Below are positions 28,537 through 37,564 of a stretch of 64,000 nt of DNA, piece after piece (position 1 is the stretch's first letter; each line of letters starts with the position of its first letter). The stretch comes from Pseudomonas sp. G.S.17 (GTDB lineage: Bacteria > Pseudomonadota > Gammaproteobacteria > Pseudomonadales > Pseudomonadaceae). The notes beneath the pieces were generated by a model. That model searched no databases, was not told where the DNA came from, and saw nothing but the letters and a program-made list of their open reading frames with translations. The stretch is taken from NCBI RefSeq assembly GCF_038096165.1, contig NZ_CP151076.1:1426001-1490000 (forward strand), given 5' to 3'. Position numbers and translations under genes: made by a program.

Positions 28537-28600
28537 GTAGGACCGGCTTTAGCCGGGAGGGGAATTGAATTGAGCGGCTCGCGACTAAAGTCGCTCCTAC
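28537..28600. repeat. REPIN of the GTAGGA class between ydcS and ydcT
   Basis: Two palindromes, CCGGCT-TT-AGCCGG and GCGACT-AA-AGTCGC, are framed by GTAGGA at 28537 and TCCTAC at 28595-28600. The same unit occurs at 42623-42692. It lies inside the ydc operon between the binding-protein and ATPase genes, where a hairpin could set different mRNA levels for the two sides. Confidence 0.8.
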
Positions 28601-28668
28601 GGTCGCTCCTGCGGCGATTTGCGGGCAGGTCGGAACGCCGCCCGCTTGTTCCAACGGGATACGGATTA

Positions 28669-29820
28669 TCAGCGCCCACCCATAATCGCAATGTAGTCCT
28701 GGGTCCAGCGGCTGTAAGGCACGAACTTCCCGCCTTCGGCCTGCGGGGTTTTCCAGAAGGCAATGTGCTCGAATTCATCAAAGCCATTGGTCTTGCAGCC
28801 AACCTGGCCAAGCAGTTCACTGGCCTTGCACGCTTCCGGTACCGCTGGCAGCGAGCCGAACCAGGCCGCGACGTCGCCCTGGACTTTCGGTTGCAGCGAC
28901 CAGTCCATCCATTTGTAGGCGCAATTGGGATGTTTGGCGTCGGCGTGCAGCATGGTCGTGTCAGCCCAGCCGGTGACGCCTTCCTTGGGAATGGTCGAGG
29001 CAACGGGCTGTTTGTCGGCCTGCAGGCCATTGACCATGTAGCCCCACGAGCTGGAAGCCGCGACGCCTTCGTTCTTCACGTCGCTCATCTGCACCGTCGC
29101 GTCATGCCAGTAGCGGTGGATCAACGGTTGCTGTTTGCGCAGCAGATCCAGCACGGCGGCGTATTGGGTTTCGGTCAGCTGGTAGGGATCGACGATGCCC
29201 AGTTCCGGCTTGGCGGATTTGAGGTACAGCGCCGCATCGGCGATATAGATCGGGCCGTCGTAAGCCTGGACACGGCCTTTGTTGGGTTTGCCGTCGGGAA
29301 GATCCTGCGCCTCGAACACCACGCTCCAGCTTATCGGTGGCACCGGGAATACCTTGATGTTGTACATCAGGACGTTCGGGCCCCATTGATAGGGCGTGCC
29401 GTAGGTCTGCTGGTCCACCACGTACCATGGGCCGCCCTTGAGGCGCGGGTCGAGGTTTTTCCAGTTGGGGATCAGCGCAGTATTGATCGGCTGGACGCGC
29501 TTGCCGGCGATCAGTCGCAACGATGCGTCGCCCGAAGCGGTCACCAGGTCGTAGCCGCCTTTGGTCATCAGGCTGACCATTTCGTCGGAAGTCGCGGCGG
29601 TCTTGACGTTGACCTTGCAGCCGGTCTGCTGCTCGAAGCCCGTCACCCAGTCGTACGCTTTGTCGCTTTCGCCCCGCTCGATATAGCCCGGCCAGGCCAC
29701 GATATCCAGTTGACCTTCGCCGTCGCCGACGGCTTTGAGCGTTTCGGCGGCCTGCACGCTGGCGCTGGCGATCAGGCCGGTGACGAGTGCGCTCAGGAGT
29801 GCGGTTTTGTGTGCTGACAT
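28669..29820 (-). CDS. ydcS: Extracellular solute-binding protein (YdcS type)
   Basis: This is the periplasmic binding protein of the ydc-type importer (PotD/PotF superfamily), 383 residues. The ATG at 29818-29820 gives a signal peptide (MSAHKTALLSALVTGLIASASVQA, cut before AETLKAVG). The mature part contains LDIVAWPGYIERGE and VNVKTAATSDEMVSLM. E. coli YdcS is linked to putrescine/polyamine-type uptake and was also reported as a PHB synthase; the ligand here is inferred from context. It is first in the operon, behind a candidate sigma-54 promoter. Confidence 0.9.
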   Translation of the reverse strand: MSAHKTALLSALVTGLIASASVQAAETLKAVGDGEGQLDIVAWPGYIERGESDKAYDWVTGFEQQTGCKVNVKTAATSDEMVSLMTKGGYDLVTASGDASLRLIAGKRVQPINTALIPNWKNLDPRLKGGPWYVVDQQTYGTPYQWGPNVLMYNIKVFPVPPISWSVVFEAQDLPDGKPNKGRVQAYDGPIYIADAALYLKSAKPELGIVDPYQLTETQYAAVLDLLRKQQPLIHRYWHDATVQMSDVKNEGVAASSSWGYMVNGLQADKQPVASTIPKEGVTGWADTTMLHADAKHPNCAYKWMDWSLQPKVQGDVAAWFGSLPAVPEACKASELLGQVGCKTNGFDEFEHIAFWKTPQAEGGKFVPYSRWTQDYIAIMGGR

Positions 29821-29900
29821 AAGGATCCCTCTTCTATAGTTATGTTCGGGGCAGTTATCAACAGCGGTGGTACGACGACGGTGACGCGACTTTATTGGAA

Positions 29901-29917
29901 TGCTAACAATGTGCCGG
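29901..29917 (-). promoter_or_regulatory. Candidate sigma-54 promoter of the ydc-like operon
   Basis: On the minus strand CCGGCACATTGTTAGCA has the -24 GG and -12 GC with exactly 10 bases between them and matches most of the TGGCACR-N4-TTGCA consensus. It lies about 80 bases upstream of ydcS. Nitrogen-related polyamine or GABA uptake fits RpoN control, but no activator gene is adjacent. Confidence 0.45.
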
Positions 29918-30027
29918 AGCCCCGGTTGCCTTGCAACATCCAGAAGCACACCTGAAGCCCGTGTCGACACACTTCGATTTAATCTGCCTGCCACTGAACT
30001 GCCTGACACTGTCAACGGAGGCTTTCC

Positions 30028-30750
30028 ATGAACACACGTGGCTTACTCGACCAACTTCTGAAGTCCGGCCAGCAGATGCTGCAAGACAAGGCGGGCGGCT
30101 CGCGAACGGCTGGAAAATCCTCGTCCGGCGGCCTCGGCGATCTGTTGGGTGGCGCGGGCAAGGGCGGCCTGGGCGGCCTGTTGTCGGGTGCCGGAGGTGG
30201 CGCGCTGGCGGCGGGTGCTCTCGGCATGCTGCTGGGCAATAAAGGCGGCCGCAAGATGGGCGGCAAAGTGCTGACCTACGGCGGTCTGGCGGCGCTCGGG
30301 GTTCTCGCCTACAAAGCTTATGGGAATTGGCAGGCCAGCCAGGGTTCCGCGCCCCAGAATGAACCGCAAACCATTGATCGCCTGCCACCCGCGCAGGTCG
30401 AGGAGCACAGCCAGGCGATCTTGCGCGCGCTGGTCGCAGCTGCCAAATCCGATGGTCATGTCGATGAGCGTGAGCGCGCGCTGATTGAGGGCGAATTCAC
30501 CAAGCTGACCAACGATCAGGAGCTGCAACACTGGCTGCAAGCCGAGTTGAACAAGCCTCTGGACCCTGCAGAAGTCGCCCGCGCCGCCGCGACACCGGAA
30601 ATGGCCGCAGAGATGTACATCGCCAGCGTCATGCTCGTGGATCAAGAGCACTTCATGGAACGCGCCTATCTCGATGAGCTGGCGCGGCAATTGAAGCTCG
30701 AGCCGGGTCTCAAGGCTGAACTGGAAGCGCAGGTGCGCGAGGTGCAATAA
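30028..30750 (+). CDS. TerB-like/DUF533 protein (YebE family)
   Basis: This 240-residue protein has a glycine-rich, low-complexity stretch (about residues 30-75, GGLGDLLGGAGKGGLGGLLSG) containing a hydrophobic segment, and a C-terminal alpha-helical DUF533/TerB-like domain (about 120-235) with acidic SDGHVDERERALIE. E. coli YebE is the nearest named relative. The ATG at 30028 follows GGAGG. It is a single gene with a terminator-like stem after it. Its function is unknown; stress responses have been suggested for the family. Confidence 0.82.
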   Translation: MNTRGLLDQLLKSGQQMLQDKAGGSRTAGKSSSGGLGDLLGGAGKGGLGGLLSGAGGGALAAGALGMLLGNKGGRKMGGKVLTYGGLAALGVLAYKAYGNWQASQGSAPQNEPQTIDRLPPAQVEEHSQAILRALVAAAKSDGHVDERERALIEGEFTKLTNDQELQHWLQAELNKPLDPAEVARAAATPEMAAEMYIASVMLVDQEHFMERAYLDELARQLKLEPGLKAELEAQVREVQ

Positions 30751-30898
30751 ACGCGGTTATCCGCCTGGCGCGTTGTTTCCAATAACCCGCTGACCCGAAG
30801 GCTCCTCTCGACAGTGGGAAGGGCCTTTTTTTTGGGGGAATCACTCGTTTGCGAAGTAATGAATAATCCAGTCAATTCGTTTGTGTGGCTTGATAGCG

Positions 30899-30912
30899 TA
30901 GGAAATTTCCGA
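30899..30912 (+). promoter_or_regulatory. Inverted BvgA-like heptamers upstream of wspA
   Basis: TAGGAAA (30899-30905) directly abuts TTTCCGA (30906-30912). Against the TAGGAAA/TTTCCTA consensus this has one mismatch in 14. It lies about 70 bases upstream of the presumed -10 of wspA, a position suited to an activator. The cognate factor is inferred to be the RocA1/BvgA-like regulator at 16071-16736. Confidence 0.4.
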
Positions 30913-30976
30913 TAATTCGGCGGAATAACGCTTTAACTATCTGTGAAACATCCCCTTACTGGGTAAGGCGCTGGGC

Positions 30977-30982
30977 TATAAT
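30977..30982 (+). promoter_or_regulatory. -10 element of the wsp operon
   Basis: A perfect TATAAT lies 78 bases upstream of the wspA start. The sequence 17 bases upstream (CCTTAC) is a poor -35, consistent with activator dependence. Confidence 0.5.
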
Positions 30983-31060
30983 CACGCCGCTTTGGGCCGT
31001 CTGCCGGTCCGCTTCTTGAACTCGGTGATCACACCGATGTTGAACTCTTGAGGGCTGACT

Positions 31061-32683
31061 GTGAAGAACTGGACCTTACGCCAACGGATTCTGGCGAGTT
31101 TTGCTGTAATCATCGCCATCATGCTGCTGATGGTCGTCGTGTCTTACTCGCGTCTGCAGACGATTGAGTCCAGTGAAGAACAGGTTCGCGTCGATGCACT
31201 TCCCGGTGTGTACTTCAGTACGCTGCTGCGCAGTGCATGGGGCGAAAGTTACATTCGCACCCTTGAGCTGATCGGTGAAGGCAAGGGGCGCGAGCTGACA
31301 GCAGCGGAAAAAGACCAGTTTTATGAATTCGAGGCTCGTCTGCAGGAACAGGTCGACAACTACAAACGGACCATTTTCGACGACGCCGACCAGGCCAACT
31401 TCACCGACTTCGAGAAAAGCCGCGCAACGTACAACCGCCTTATGGCGCAGGTCCACGAGGCCTATCAGCATGGCGACTATGCCACCGCACGCGCAACCTT
31501 CTACGACGATATTCGGCCGGTATGGTCCCTGGGCCGTAAACAGTTGAATGGCATCATCGTCGTCAACAAGAAAGTCGCCGACGATGCCACGGACCGCATC
31601 GACTCGGCGGTCAGGGCCGCGAAAATCAGCATGGCTATATCGCTACTGGTAGCGATCATTGTTGCCGGTCTGTGTGGCCTGTTCCTGATGCGCTCAATCA
31701 TGTCGCCCATGCAGCGCATCGTGCAGATTCTCGAAATCATGCGCACCGGCGACTTGAGCAAGCGGCTCAACCTGGATCGTAAAGATGAATTCGGCGCCGT
31801 GGAAACCGGTTTCAACGACATGATGACCGAATTGACCGGGCTGGTTTCCCAGGCCCAGCGTTCCTCGGTGCAGGTCACCACGTCCGTCACCGAAATTGCC
31901 GCCACCTCCAAGCAGCAGCAGGCGACAGCCACCGAAACTGCCGCGACCACCACCGAAATTGGTGCGACCAGCCGCGAAATCGCGGCGACCTCCCGGGATC
32001 TGGTGCGCACCATGATCGAGGTGACCACGGCTGCGGATCAGGCCTCGATTCTCGCCGGTTCGGGCCAGCAGGGCTTGGCGCGCATGGAAGACACGATGCA
32101 TTCGGTGATGGGCGCTGCGGATCTGGTCAACGCCAAACTGGCCATTCTCAATGAAAAGGCCGGCAACATTAATCAGGTGGTCGTCACTATCGTAAAAGTG
32201 GCCGACCAGACCAACCTGTTGTCCCTCAACGCCGCCATCGAGGCTGAAAAAGCCGGTGAATACGGTCGCGGATTTGCGGTTGTCGCCACCGAGGTGCGGC
32301 GTCTTGCCGATCAGACGGCCGTCGCCACATATGACATCGAGCAGATGGTCCGGGAAATCCAGTCGGCAGTGTCGGCCGGGGTGATGGGCATGGACAAATT
32401 CTCCGAGGAAGTACGCCGGGGCATGTTCGAAGTCACTCAGGTAGGCGAGCAGTTGTCGCAGATCATCCATCAGGTGCAGGCGCTTGCGCCTCGGGTGTTG
32501 ATGGTCAACGAAGGCATGCAGGCGCAGGCCACGGGTGCTGAACAGATCAATCAGGCGCTGGTGCAGTTGGGCGATGCCAGCAGCCAGACTGTGGAATCCC
32601 TGCGCCAGGCCAGCTTCGCCATCGACGAGCTGAGCCAGGTCGCGGTGGGGCTGCGCAGCGGCGTCTCGCGTTTCAAGGTCTGA
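31061..32683 (+). CDS. wspA: Wsp surface-sensing methyl-accepting chemoreceptor
   Basis: WspA is the receptor of the Wsp system, which senses surface contact and drives WspE phosphorylation of WspR. The protein is 540 residues. Seen: an N-terminal membrane helix (about 10-30), a periplasmic four-helix-type ligand domain, a second membrane helix (about 188-210), HAMP, and a signalling domain with the receptor tip VADQTNLLSLNAAIEAEKAGEYGRGFAVVA-type block near residues 380-410. Translation starts at GTG 31061 behind GAGGG. It is the first gene of wspABCDEFR. Its methylation state is set by WspC and WspF. Confidence 0.95.
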   Translation: MKNWTLRQRILASFAVIIAIMLLMVVVSYSRLQTIESSEEQVRVDALPGVYFSTLLRSAWGESYIRTLELIGEGKGRELTAAEKDQFYEFEARLQEQVDNYKRTIFDDADQANFTDFEKSRATYNRLMAQVHEAYQHGDYATARATFYDDIRPVWSLGRKQLNGIIVVNKKVADDATDRIDSAVRAAKISMAISLLVAIIVAGLCGLFLMRSIMSPMQRIVQILEIMRTGDLSKRLNLDRKDEFGAVETGFNDMMTELTGLVSQAQRSSVQVTTSVTEIAATSKQQQATATETAATTTEIGATSREIAATSRDLVRTMIEVTTAADQASILAGSGQQGLARMEDTMHSVMGAADLVNAKLAILNEKAGNINQVVVTIVKVADQTNLLSLNAAIEAEKAGEYGRGFAVVATEVRRLADQTAVATYDIEQMVREIQSAVSAGVMGMDKFSEEVRRGMFEVTQVGEQLSQIIHQVQALAPRVLMVNEGMQAQATGAEQINQALVQLGDASSQTVESLRQASFAIDELSQVAVGLRSGVSRFKV

Positions 32684-32692
32684 GCCCGGACC

Positions 32693-33217
32693 ATGAGTGT
32701 TCATCCAGTCAAGCGCGGCAGCCACTCGACGTGCAACAACAAGTTGTTTTTGTTGTTTCGCATCGGCGAGGAACGTTACGCACTGGACGCGCTGGAAATC
32801 GCTGAAATATTGCCGCGCCTGCAACTCAAGCCGATTGCCCATGCGCCGCATTGGGTGGCCGGGGTGTTCGCCCACCGTGGCACGATGATTCCGGTCGTCG
32901 ACCTGAGTGCGCTGACTTTCGGCCAGCCCGCGCGAGTACGCACCAGCACCCGGCTGGTGTTGGTGAAATATCGCGTCGATGCCCAGCGCCCGGCGCAACT
33001 GCTTGGTTTGATTCTGGAACAGGCCACCGACACGTTGCGTTGCGCGCCCGGCGAGTTCAAGGCGTATGGGCTGGACAATCCTGAAGCACGCTATCTGGGG
33101 CCGGTTCGCGAAGACGAGTCGGGCCTGTTGCAATGGATTGGTGTGCAGGATCTGCTTAGTGATGCGGTGCGGGCGCTGTTGTATCCGCTGCCAACTGATG
33201 CGGGTGAGGAGCAGTAA
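32693..33217 (+). CDS. wspB: CheW-like coupling protein WspB
   Basis: This is a CheW-domain scaffold (174 residues) linking WspA to the WspE kinase. Seen: LLFRIGEERYALDALEIAEILP near residue 20 and VAGVFAHRGTMIPVVDLSAL near 55, both typical CheW strands. It starts nine bases after wspA, and its stop overlaps the wspC start (TAATG). Confidence 0.92.
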   Translation: MSVHPVKRGSHSTCNNKLFLLFRIGEERYALDALEIAEILPRLQLKPIAHAPHWVAGVFAHRGTMIPVVDLSALTFGQPARVRTSTRLVLVKYRVDAQRPAQLLGLILEQATDTLRCAPGEFKAYGLDNPEARYLGPVREDESGLLQWIGVQDLLSDAVRALLYPLPTDAGEEQ

Positions 33218-34515
33218 TGAGCGATCCGGCGCGGTTTTTTGCCTTCCTCAAGGATCGCATCGGTCTGGACGTCGCGTCCGTGGGCGAAGCGATTATCGAA
33301 CGTGCGCTGCGCCAACGCTGCACGGCCTCCGCGTCGACGAACTACGACAGTTATTGGGCGCTGTTGCACGGTTCGGCCAGCGAACAGCAGGCTTTGATCG
33401 AAGCGGTGATTGTCCCGGAAACCTGGTTTTTCCGTTATCCGGAATCCTTCGTCACCCTGGGAAAACTGGTTGGCGAAAGGCTGGCGGTACTGCAGGGTGT
33501 GCGTCCGGTACGCATCCTCAGCTTGCCTTGTTCGACGGGTGAAGAACCTTATTCCATCGCCATGGCCTTGTTCGATGCGCATATCGGCACGCAGCAATTC
33601 CAGATTGACGCCATGGACATCAGCCCGATCTCCATCGCCCGCGCCGAGTGTGGGGTGTACGGCAAGAATTCTTTTCGCGGGGCCGATACCGCCTTTCGCG
33701 AGCGCTATTTCAGTACCGTTGAAGAGGGCTTCCTGGTCGATGAGCGGGTGCGTGATCGTGTTCGTTTCCGTGCTGGCAATCTGCTGGATCCGGGCCTGTT
33801 GACCCAGACCGCTTACGATTTTGTGTTCTGTCGCAATCTGCTGATCTATTTTGACCAGCCGACCCAAAAGCAAGTATTTGAAGTACTCAAACGCCTGACC
33901 CGCAACGACGGCGTGTTGTTCATCGGACCTGCCGAGGGCAGCCTGTTGACGCGCATGGGCATGCGCTCCATCGGCGTCCCGCAGACGTTTGCATTCAGTC
34001 ACTACGTCGAGCCACCTCCGCAAACCAGCACGAGTCAGGTGCCACTGCCGCTGGCAAACCTTGCCCGCAGCATGCCGGGCACGGCAGTCGCGCCGCCGGT
34101 GCGGATGCCAGCCCGTGCCTACCCGCGAGCGACCGCGCCAACGCTGCGCCCAGCGCCTGTTGCCTCGAAAGCGGCAAGCGGGGCCACGGACGACGTTGCG
34201 ACCTTGCTGGCAACCATCGCCAGCCTCGCCAATGAAGGCAAGAGCCCTGAAGCGCGGGCGGCGTGCGAGCGTTTCCTGCAACACCACGAACCGGTCGCAC
34301 AGATTTTCTATTGGCTCGGGTTGCTCAGCGAAGTCGAGGGCAATGCCGCGCTGGCGCAAGGTTTTTACCGCAAGGCCCTTTATTTGCAGCCCCAGCACGC
34401 CGAAACACTGGCGCAACTGGCCGCGTTGCTGGAGGCTCAAGGCGACAGCAGCGGTGCGCGTCGCTTGCAGGAGCGCGCCGCCCGTGGCGTGAATAAACAA
34501 GGAAGCACGCAATGA
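33217..34515 (+). CDS. wspC: CheR-type chemoreceptor methyltransferase WspC
   Basis: WspC methylates glutamates of WspA using S-adenosylmethionine and so raises signalling. The protein is 432 residues. An N-terminal CheR domain (about 1-275) has PETWFFRYPE, the SAM-binding LSLPCSTGEEPYSIAM and FVFCRNLLIYFD. A proline/alanine-rich linker (about 280-320) leads to C-terminal TPR-like repeats (EPVAQIFYWLGLLSEVEGNAALAQGFYRKALYLQP). It overlaps wspD by four bases (ATGA). Confidence 0.95.
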   Translation: MSDPARFFAFLKDRIGLDVASVGEAIIERALRQRCTASASTNYDSYWALLHGSASEQQALIEAVIVPETWFFRYPESFVTLGKLVGERLAVLQGVRPVRILSLPCSTGEEPYSIAMALFDAHIGTQQFQIDAMDISPISIARAECGVYGKNSFRGADTAFRERYFSTVEEGFLVDERVRDRVRFRAGNLLDPGLLTQTAYDFVFCRNLLIYFDQPTQKQVFEVLKRLTRNDGVLFIGPAEGSLLTRMGMRSIGVPQTFAFSHYVEPPPQTSTSQVPLPLANLARSMPGTAVAPPVRMPARAYPRATAPTLRPAPVASKAASGATDDVATLLATIASLANEGKSPEARAACERFLQHHEPVAQIFYWLGLLSEVEGNAALAQGFYRKALYLQPQHAETLAQLAALLEAQGDSSGARRLQERAARGVNKQGSTQ

Positions 34516-35201
34516 GCGGCAGTTACGGCTATGCGAGTTTTACGCACGAAGACGCTCAGGCCATCGATGATTGCTGGAACCGCATTGGCATCCACGGCGA
34601 CCGCTCCTGCCCGTTGCTGATCGAGCACATTCACTGCCGCAACTGCCCGGTTTACTCCGCAGCAGCCACGCGTCTGCTCGATCGCTATGCCCTGACCCGC
34701 GACGACCATGATTACTCGCTGGCCAGCGAGATGCACATCGACATCAAGACCCAGTCGATCCTGGTGTTTCGCCTGGGCGAAGAATGGCTGGCCTTGCCCA
34801 CCCGTTGCCTGGTGGAAGTTTCGCCATTGCAGGCGATTCACTCGTTACCCCATCAGCGCTCCCGGGCGTTGCTCGGCGTGGCCAATGTACGCGGCGCGCT
34901 GGTTGCCTGCCTGTCACTGGTGGAATTGCTGGGCCTGGATCCCGCGCCAGCCCTCGCGCACTCGTTACGGGTCATGCCGCGCATGCTGATCGTCGCGGCC
35001 CAGGGCGGTTCGGTGGTGGTGCCGGTGGATGAAGTCGATGGCATTCATGCCATGGACGAAACCCTGCTGGATTCGGCGTCCGCCTCCGGCGCTCACGCCA
35101 ACGCGCGATTCACCCGGGGTGTGCTGCAGTGGAAGAATTACAGCCTGCGCTTGCTGGATGAAGAGCAATTGATCTCGGCGATCAATCGGAGCCTGACATG
35201 A
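34512..35201 (+). CDS. wspD: CheW-like coupling protein WspD
   Basis: This is the second CheW-domain protein of the operon, 229 residues. An N-terminal extension of about 75 residues with several cysteines (CWNRIGIHGDRSCP, HCRNCPVY) precedes the CheW domain (LVFRLGEEWLALPTRCLVEVSP onward). WspD helps cluster WspA and WspE. It overlaps both neighbours by four bases. Confidence 0.93.
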   Translation: MSGSYGYASFTHEDAQAIDDCWNRIGIHGDRSCPLLIEHIHCRNCPVYSAAATRLLDRYALTRDDHDYSLASEMHIDIKTQSILVFRLGEEWLALPTRCLVEVSPLQAIHSLPHQRSRALLGVANVRGALVACLSLVELLGLDPAPALAHSLRVMPRMLIVAAQGGSVVVPVDEVDGIHAMDETLLDSASASGAHANARFTRGVLQWKNYSLRLLDEEQLISAINRSLT

Positions 35202-37564
35202 CCCCGGATCAAATGCGCGACGCTTCGCTGTTCGAGCTGTTTACTCTGGAAGCCGAAGCCCAGACCCAGGTCCTGAACGCTGGCCTGCTGGCCCTTGAAC
35301 GCAACCCGACCCAGGCCGAGTACCTGGAATCCTGCATGCGCGCCGCCCACTCGCTCAAGGGCGCGGCACGCATCGTCGGGGTTGAGTTCGGCGTCAGTGT
35401 TTCTCACGTCATGGAGGACTGTCTGGTCAGCGCCCAGGAAGGTCGCCTGCACTTGCAGCCCGAGCATATCGACGCCTTGTTGCAGGGCACCGACTTGCTG
35501 ATGCGTATCGCCACGCCCGGCGCGAGCAATGTCGGACAAGCCGACATCGATGCCTATGTGGCGCGGATGAACACCTTGCTCAAACAGGGCGCGGGCATGT
35601 TGCGCGGCGCGACGTTGCTGCCTGCTGCGACCGAGTCTGCGGCCGACTCGGCACTGCTGGCCAACGCCCTGTTATTGGCTGACCTGGCGCTGTCCGGTGT
35701 CGCGATCCAGGCGAGCGCCGACAGCGCTGTGCAGCCTGCCGCCGACACAGCAACGGCCGAGCCTCAACCCGGCCCCGCCGCCTCGCCGCGCCGCAACCGA
35801 CGGGCCACTGAAGGTGGCGAGCGGGTGTTGCGGGTTACCGCCGAGCGTTTAAATGGCTTGCTGGACATGTCCAGTAAATCCCTGGTCGAGACCCAACGCC
35901 TCAAGCCGTTTCTGACCAATATGCAGCGCCTCAAGCGTCTGCAAGGCAACAGTCAGCGCGCACTGGATGACCTTGAAGCCGGCTTCGGCGAAACCGGTAT
36001 GGCGCCAGAGGCCCAGAAAGCCCTGCACGAAGCGCGTCGGTTGTTGGCCGAGGCGCAACAGATGCTGATCCATCAGACTGCCGAGCTGGATGAGTTCGGC
36101 TGGCTGGCGGCGCAGCGTTCCCAGCAGCTGTATGACATGGCGCTGGCCTGTCGCATGCGGCCGTTTGCCGACGTGTTAAGTGGTCAGGCGCGGATGGTCC
36201 GCGATCTGGGCCGCGAACTGGGCAAGCAGGTGCGCCTGGAAATCGAAGGCGAGAAAACCCAGGTTGACCGCGATGTGCTGGAAAAACTTGAAGCACCGCT
36301 GACCCATCTGCTGCGCAATGCTGTGGACCATGGCATTGAGCTGCCGGAAGAACGTATCGCGGCGGGTAAGCCTGCCGAGGGTCTGATCCGGCTCAAGGCC
36401 TCGCATCAGGCCGGTCAATTGCTGGTTGAACTGAGTGACGACGGCAACGGCGTCGATCTGGAGAAGCTGCGCAGCAATATCGTCAAGCGCCAGTTGTCAC
36501 CCGCCGAAACTGCCGCGCTGTTGAGCGAGGAAGAGTTGTTGAGCTTCCTGTTCCTGCCGGGTTTCAGCATGCGCGACAAGGTCACGGAAATTTCCGGGCG
36601 CGGCGTCGGACTCGATGCGGTGCAGGACATGGTGCGCCAGTTGCACGGTGGCGTCGGGCTCGAACAGGTCGCGGGGCAGGGCAGTCGTTTTCTGCTGGAA
36701 ATGCCGCTGACCCTTTCGGTGGTGCGCAGTCTGGTCGTGGAAGTGGGCGGTGAAGCCTACGCCTTTCCGCTGGCGCACATCGAACGCATGAGCGACGTAG
36801 CGTCTGACGACATCATCCAGCTCGAAGGCCGCCAGCATTTCTGGCACGAGGGGCGGCATGTGGGGCTGGTTGCCGCCAGCCAGTTGCTGCAACGACCGTC
36901 CGGGCAAAACACCGATGGCGTGCTCAAAGTCGTGGTGATCCGCGAACGTGACGCCGTGTATGGCGTGGCGGTGGAGCGCTTCATCGGCGAGCGCACGCTG
37001 GTGGTCTTGCCCCTGGATCCGCGTCTGGGCAAAGTCCAGGACATCTCGGCCGGTGCATTGCTGGACGATGGTTCGGCGGTGCTGATCATCGATGTTGAAG
37101 ACATGCTGCGTTCGGTGGAAAAACTGCTGAATACCGGGCGTCTGGAGCGTATCGATCAACGCAATCACCAGGTCGACGCGGTCACTCGCAAGCGCGTGCT
37201 GGTGGTGGATGACTCGCTGACGGTGCGCGAGCTGGAGCGCAAGTTGCTGGTCAATCGCGGCTATGAAGTAACGGTTGCCGTGGACGGTATGGATGGCTGG
37301 AATGCCTTGCGTGCCGAAAATTTTGACTTGTTGATTACTGACATCGACATGCCGCGCATGGATGGCATCGAACTGGTCACGCTGTTACGCCGGGACTCGC
37401 GTCTGCAGTCGCTGCCGGTGATGGTGGTTTCGTACAAGGATCGTGAGGAAGATCGGCGCCGTGGTCTGGATGCCGGTGCGGATTATTACCTGGCCAAGGC
37501 CAGTTTTCATGACGACGCGCTGCTCGATGCCGTTGCCGAATTGATCGGGGATGCTCACGGATGA
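35198..37564 (+). CDS. wspE: CheA-type hybrid histidine kinase WspE
   Basis: WspE autophosphorylates when WspA is active and passes phosphate to WspR and WspF. The protein is 788 residues. Order seen: Hpt domain with His51 in AAHSLKGAARIVG; linker; dimerisation region; HATPase with LLRNAVDHGIE and ISGRGVGLDAVQDMV; CheW-like regulatory domain (about 510-645); and a C-terminal receiver with Asp715 in LLITDIDMPRMDG. The length and all key residues look intact. Confidence 0.96.
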   Translation: MTPDQMRDASLFELFTLEAEAQTQVLNAGLLALERNPTQAEYLESCMRAAHSLKGAARIVGVEFGVSVSHVMEDCLVSAQEGRLHLQPEHIDALLQGTDLLMRIATPGASNVGQADIDAYVARMNTLLKQGAGMLRGATLLPAATESAADSALLANALLLADLALSGVAIQASADSAVQPAADTATAEPQPGPAASPRRNRRATEGGERVLRVTAERLNGLLDMSSKSLVETQRLKPFLTNMQRLKRLQGNSQRALDDLEAGFGETGMAPEAQKALHEARRLLAEAQQMLIHQTAELDEFGWLAAQRSQQLYDMALACRMRPFADVLSGQARMVRDLGRELGKQVRLEIEGEKTQVDRDVLEKLEAPLTHLLRNAVDHGIELPEERIAAGKPAEGLIRLKASHQAGQLLVELSDDGNGVDLEKLRSNIVKRQLSPAETAALLSEEELLSFLFLPGFSMRDKVTEISGRGVGLDAVQDMVRQLHGGVGLEQVAGQGSRFLLEMPLTLSVVRSLVVEVGGEAYAFPLAHIERMSDVASDDIIQLEGRQHFWHEGRHVGLVAASQLLQRPSGQNTDGVLKVVVIRERDAVYGVAVERFIGERTLVVLPLDPRLGKVQDISAGALLDDGSAVLIIDVEDMLRSVEKLLNTGRLERIDQRNHQVDAVTRKRVLVVDDSLTVRELERKLLVNRGYEVTVAVDGMDGWNALRAENFDLLITDIDMPRMDGIELVTLLRRDSRLQSLPVMVVSYKDREEDRRRGLDAGADYYLAKASFHDDALLDAVAELIGDAHG

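Larger units (their letters stand above)
30751..31060. other. Gap with terminator and wsp promoter region
   Basis: These 310 bases hold a terminator-like stem after the DUF533 gene (about 30797-30834, ending in eight T), a BvgA-like inverted heptamer at 30899-30912 and a TATAAT at 30977-30982 ahead of the wsp operon. No gene is seen. Confidence 0.7.
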
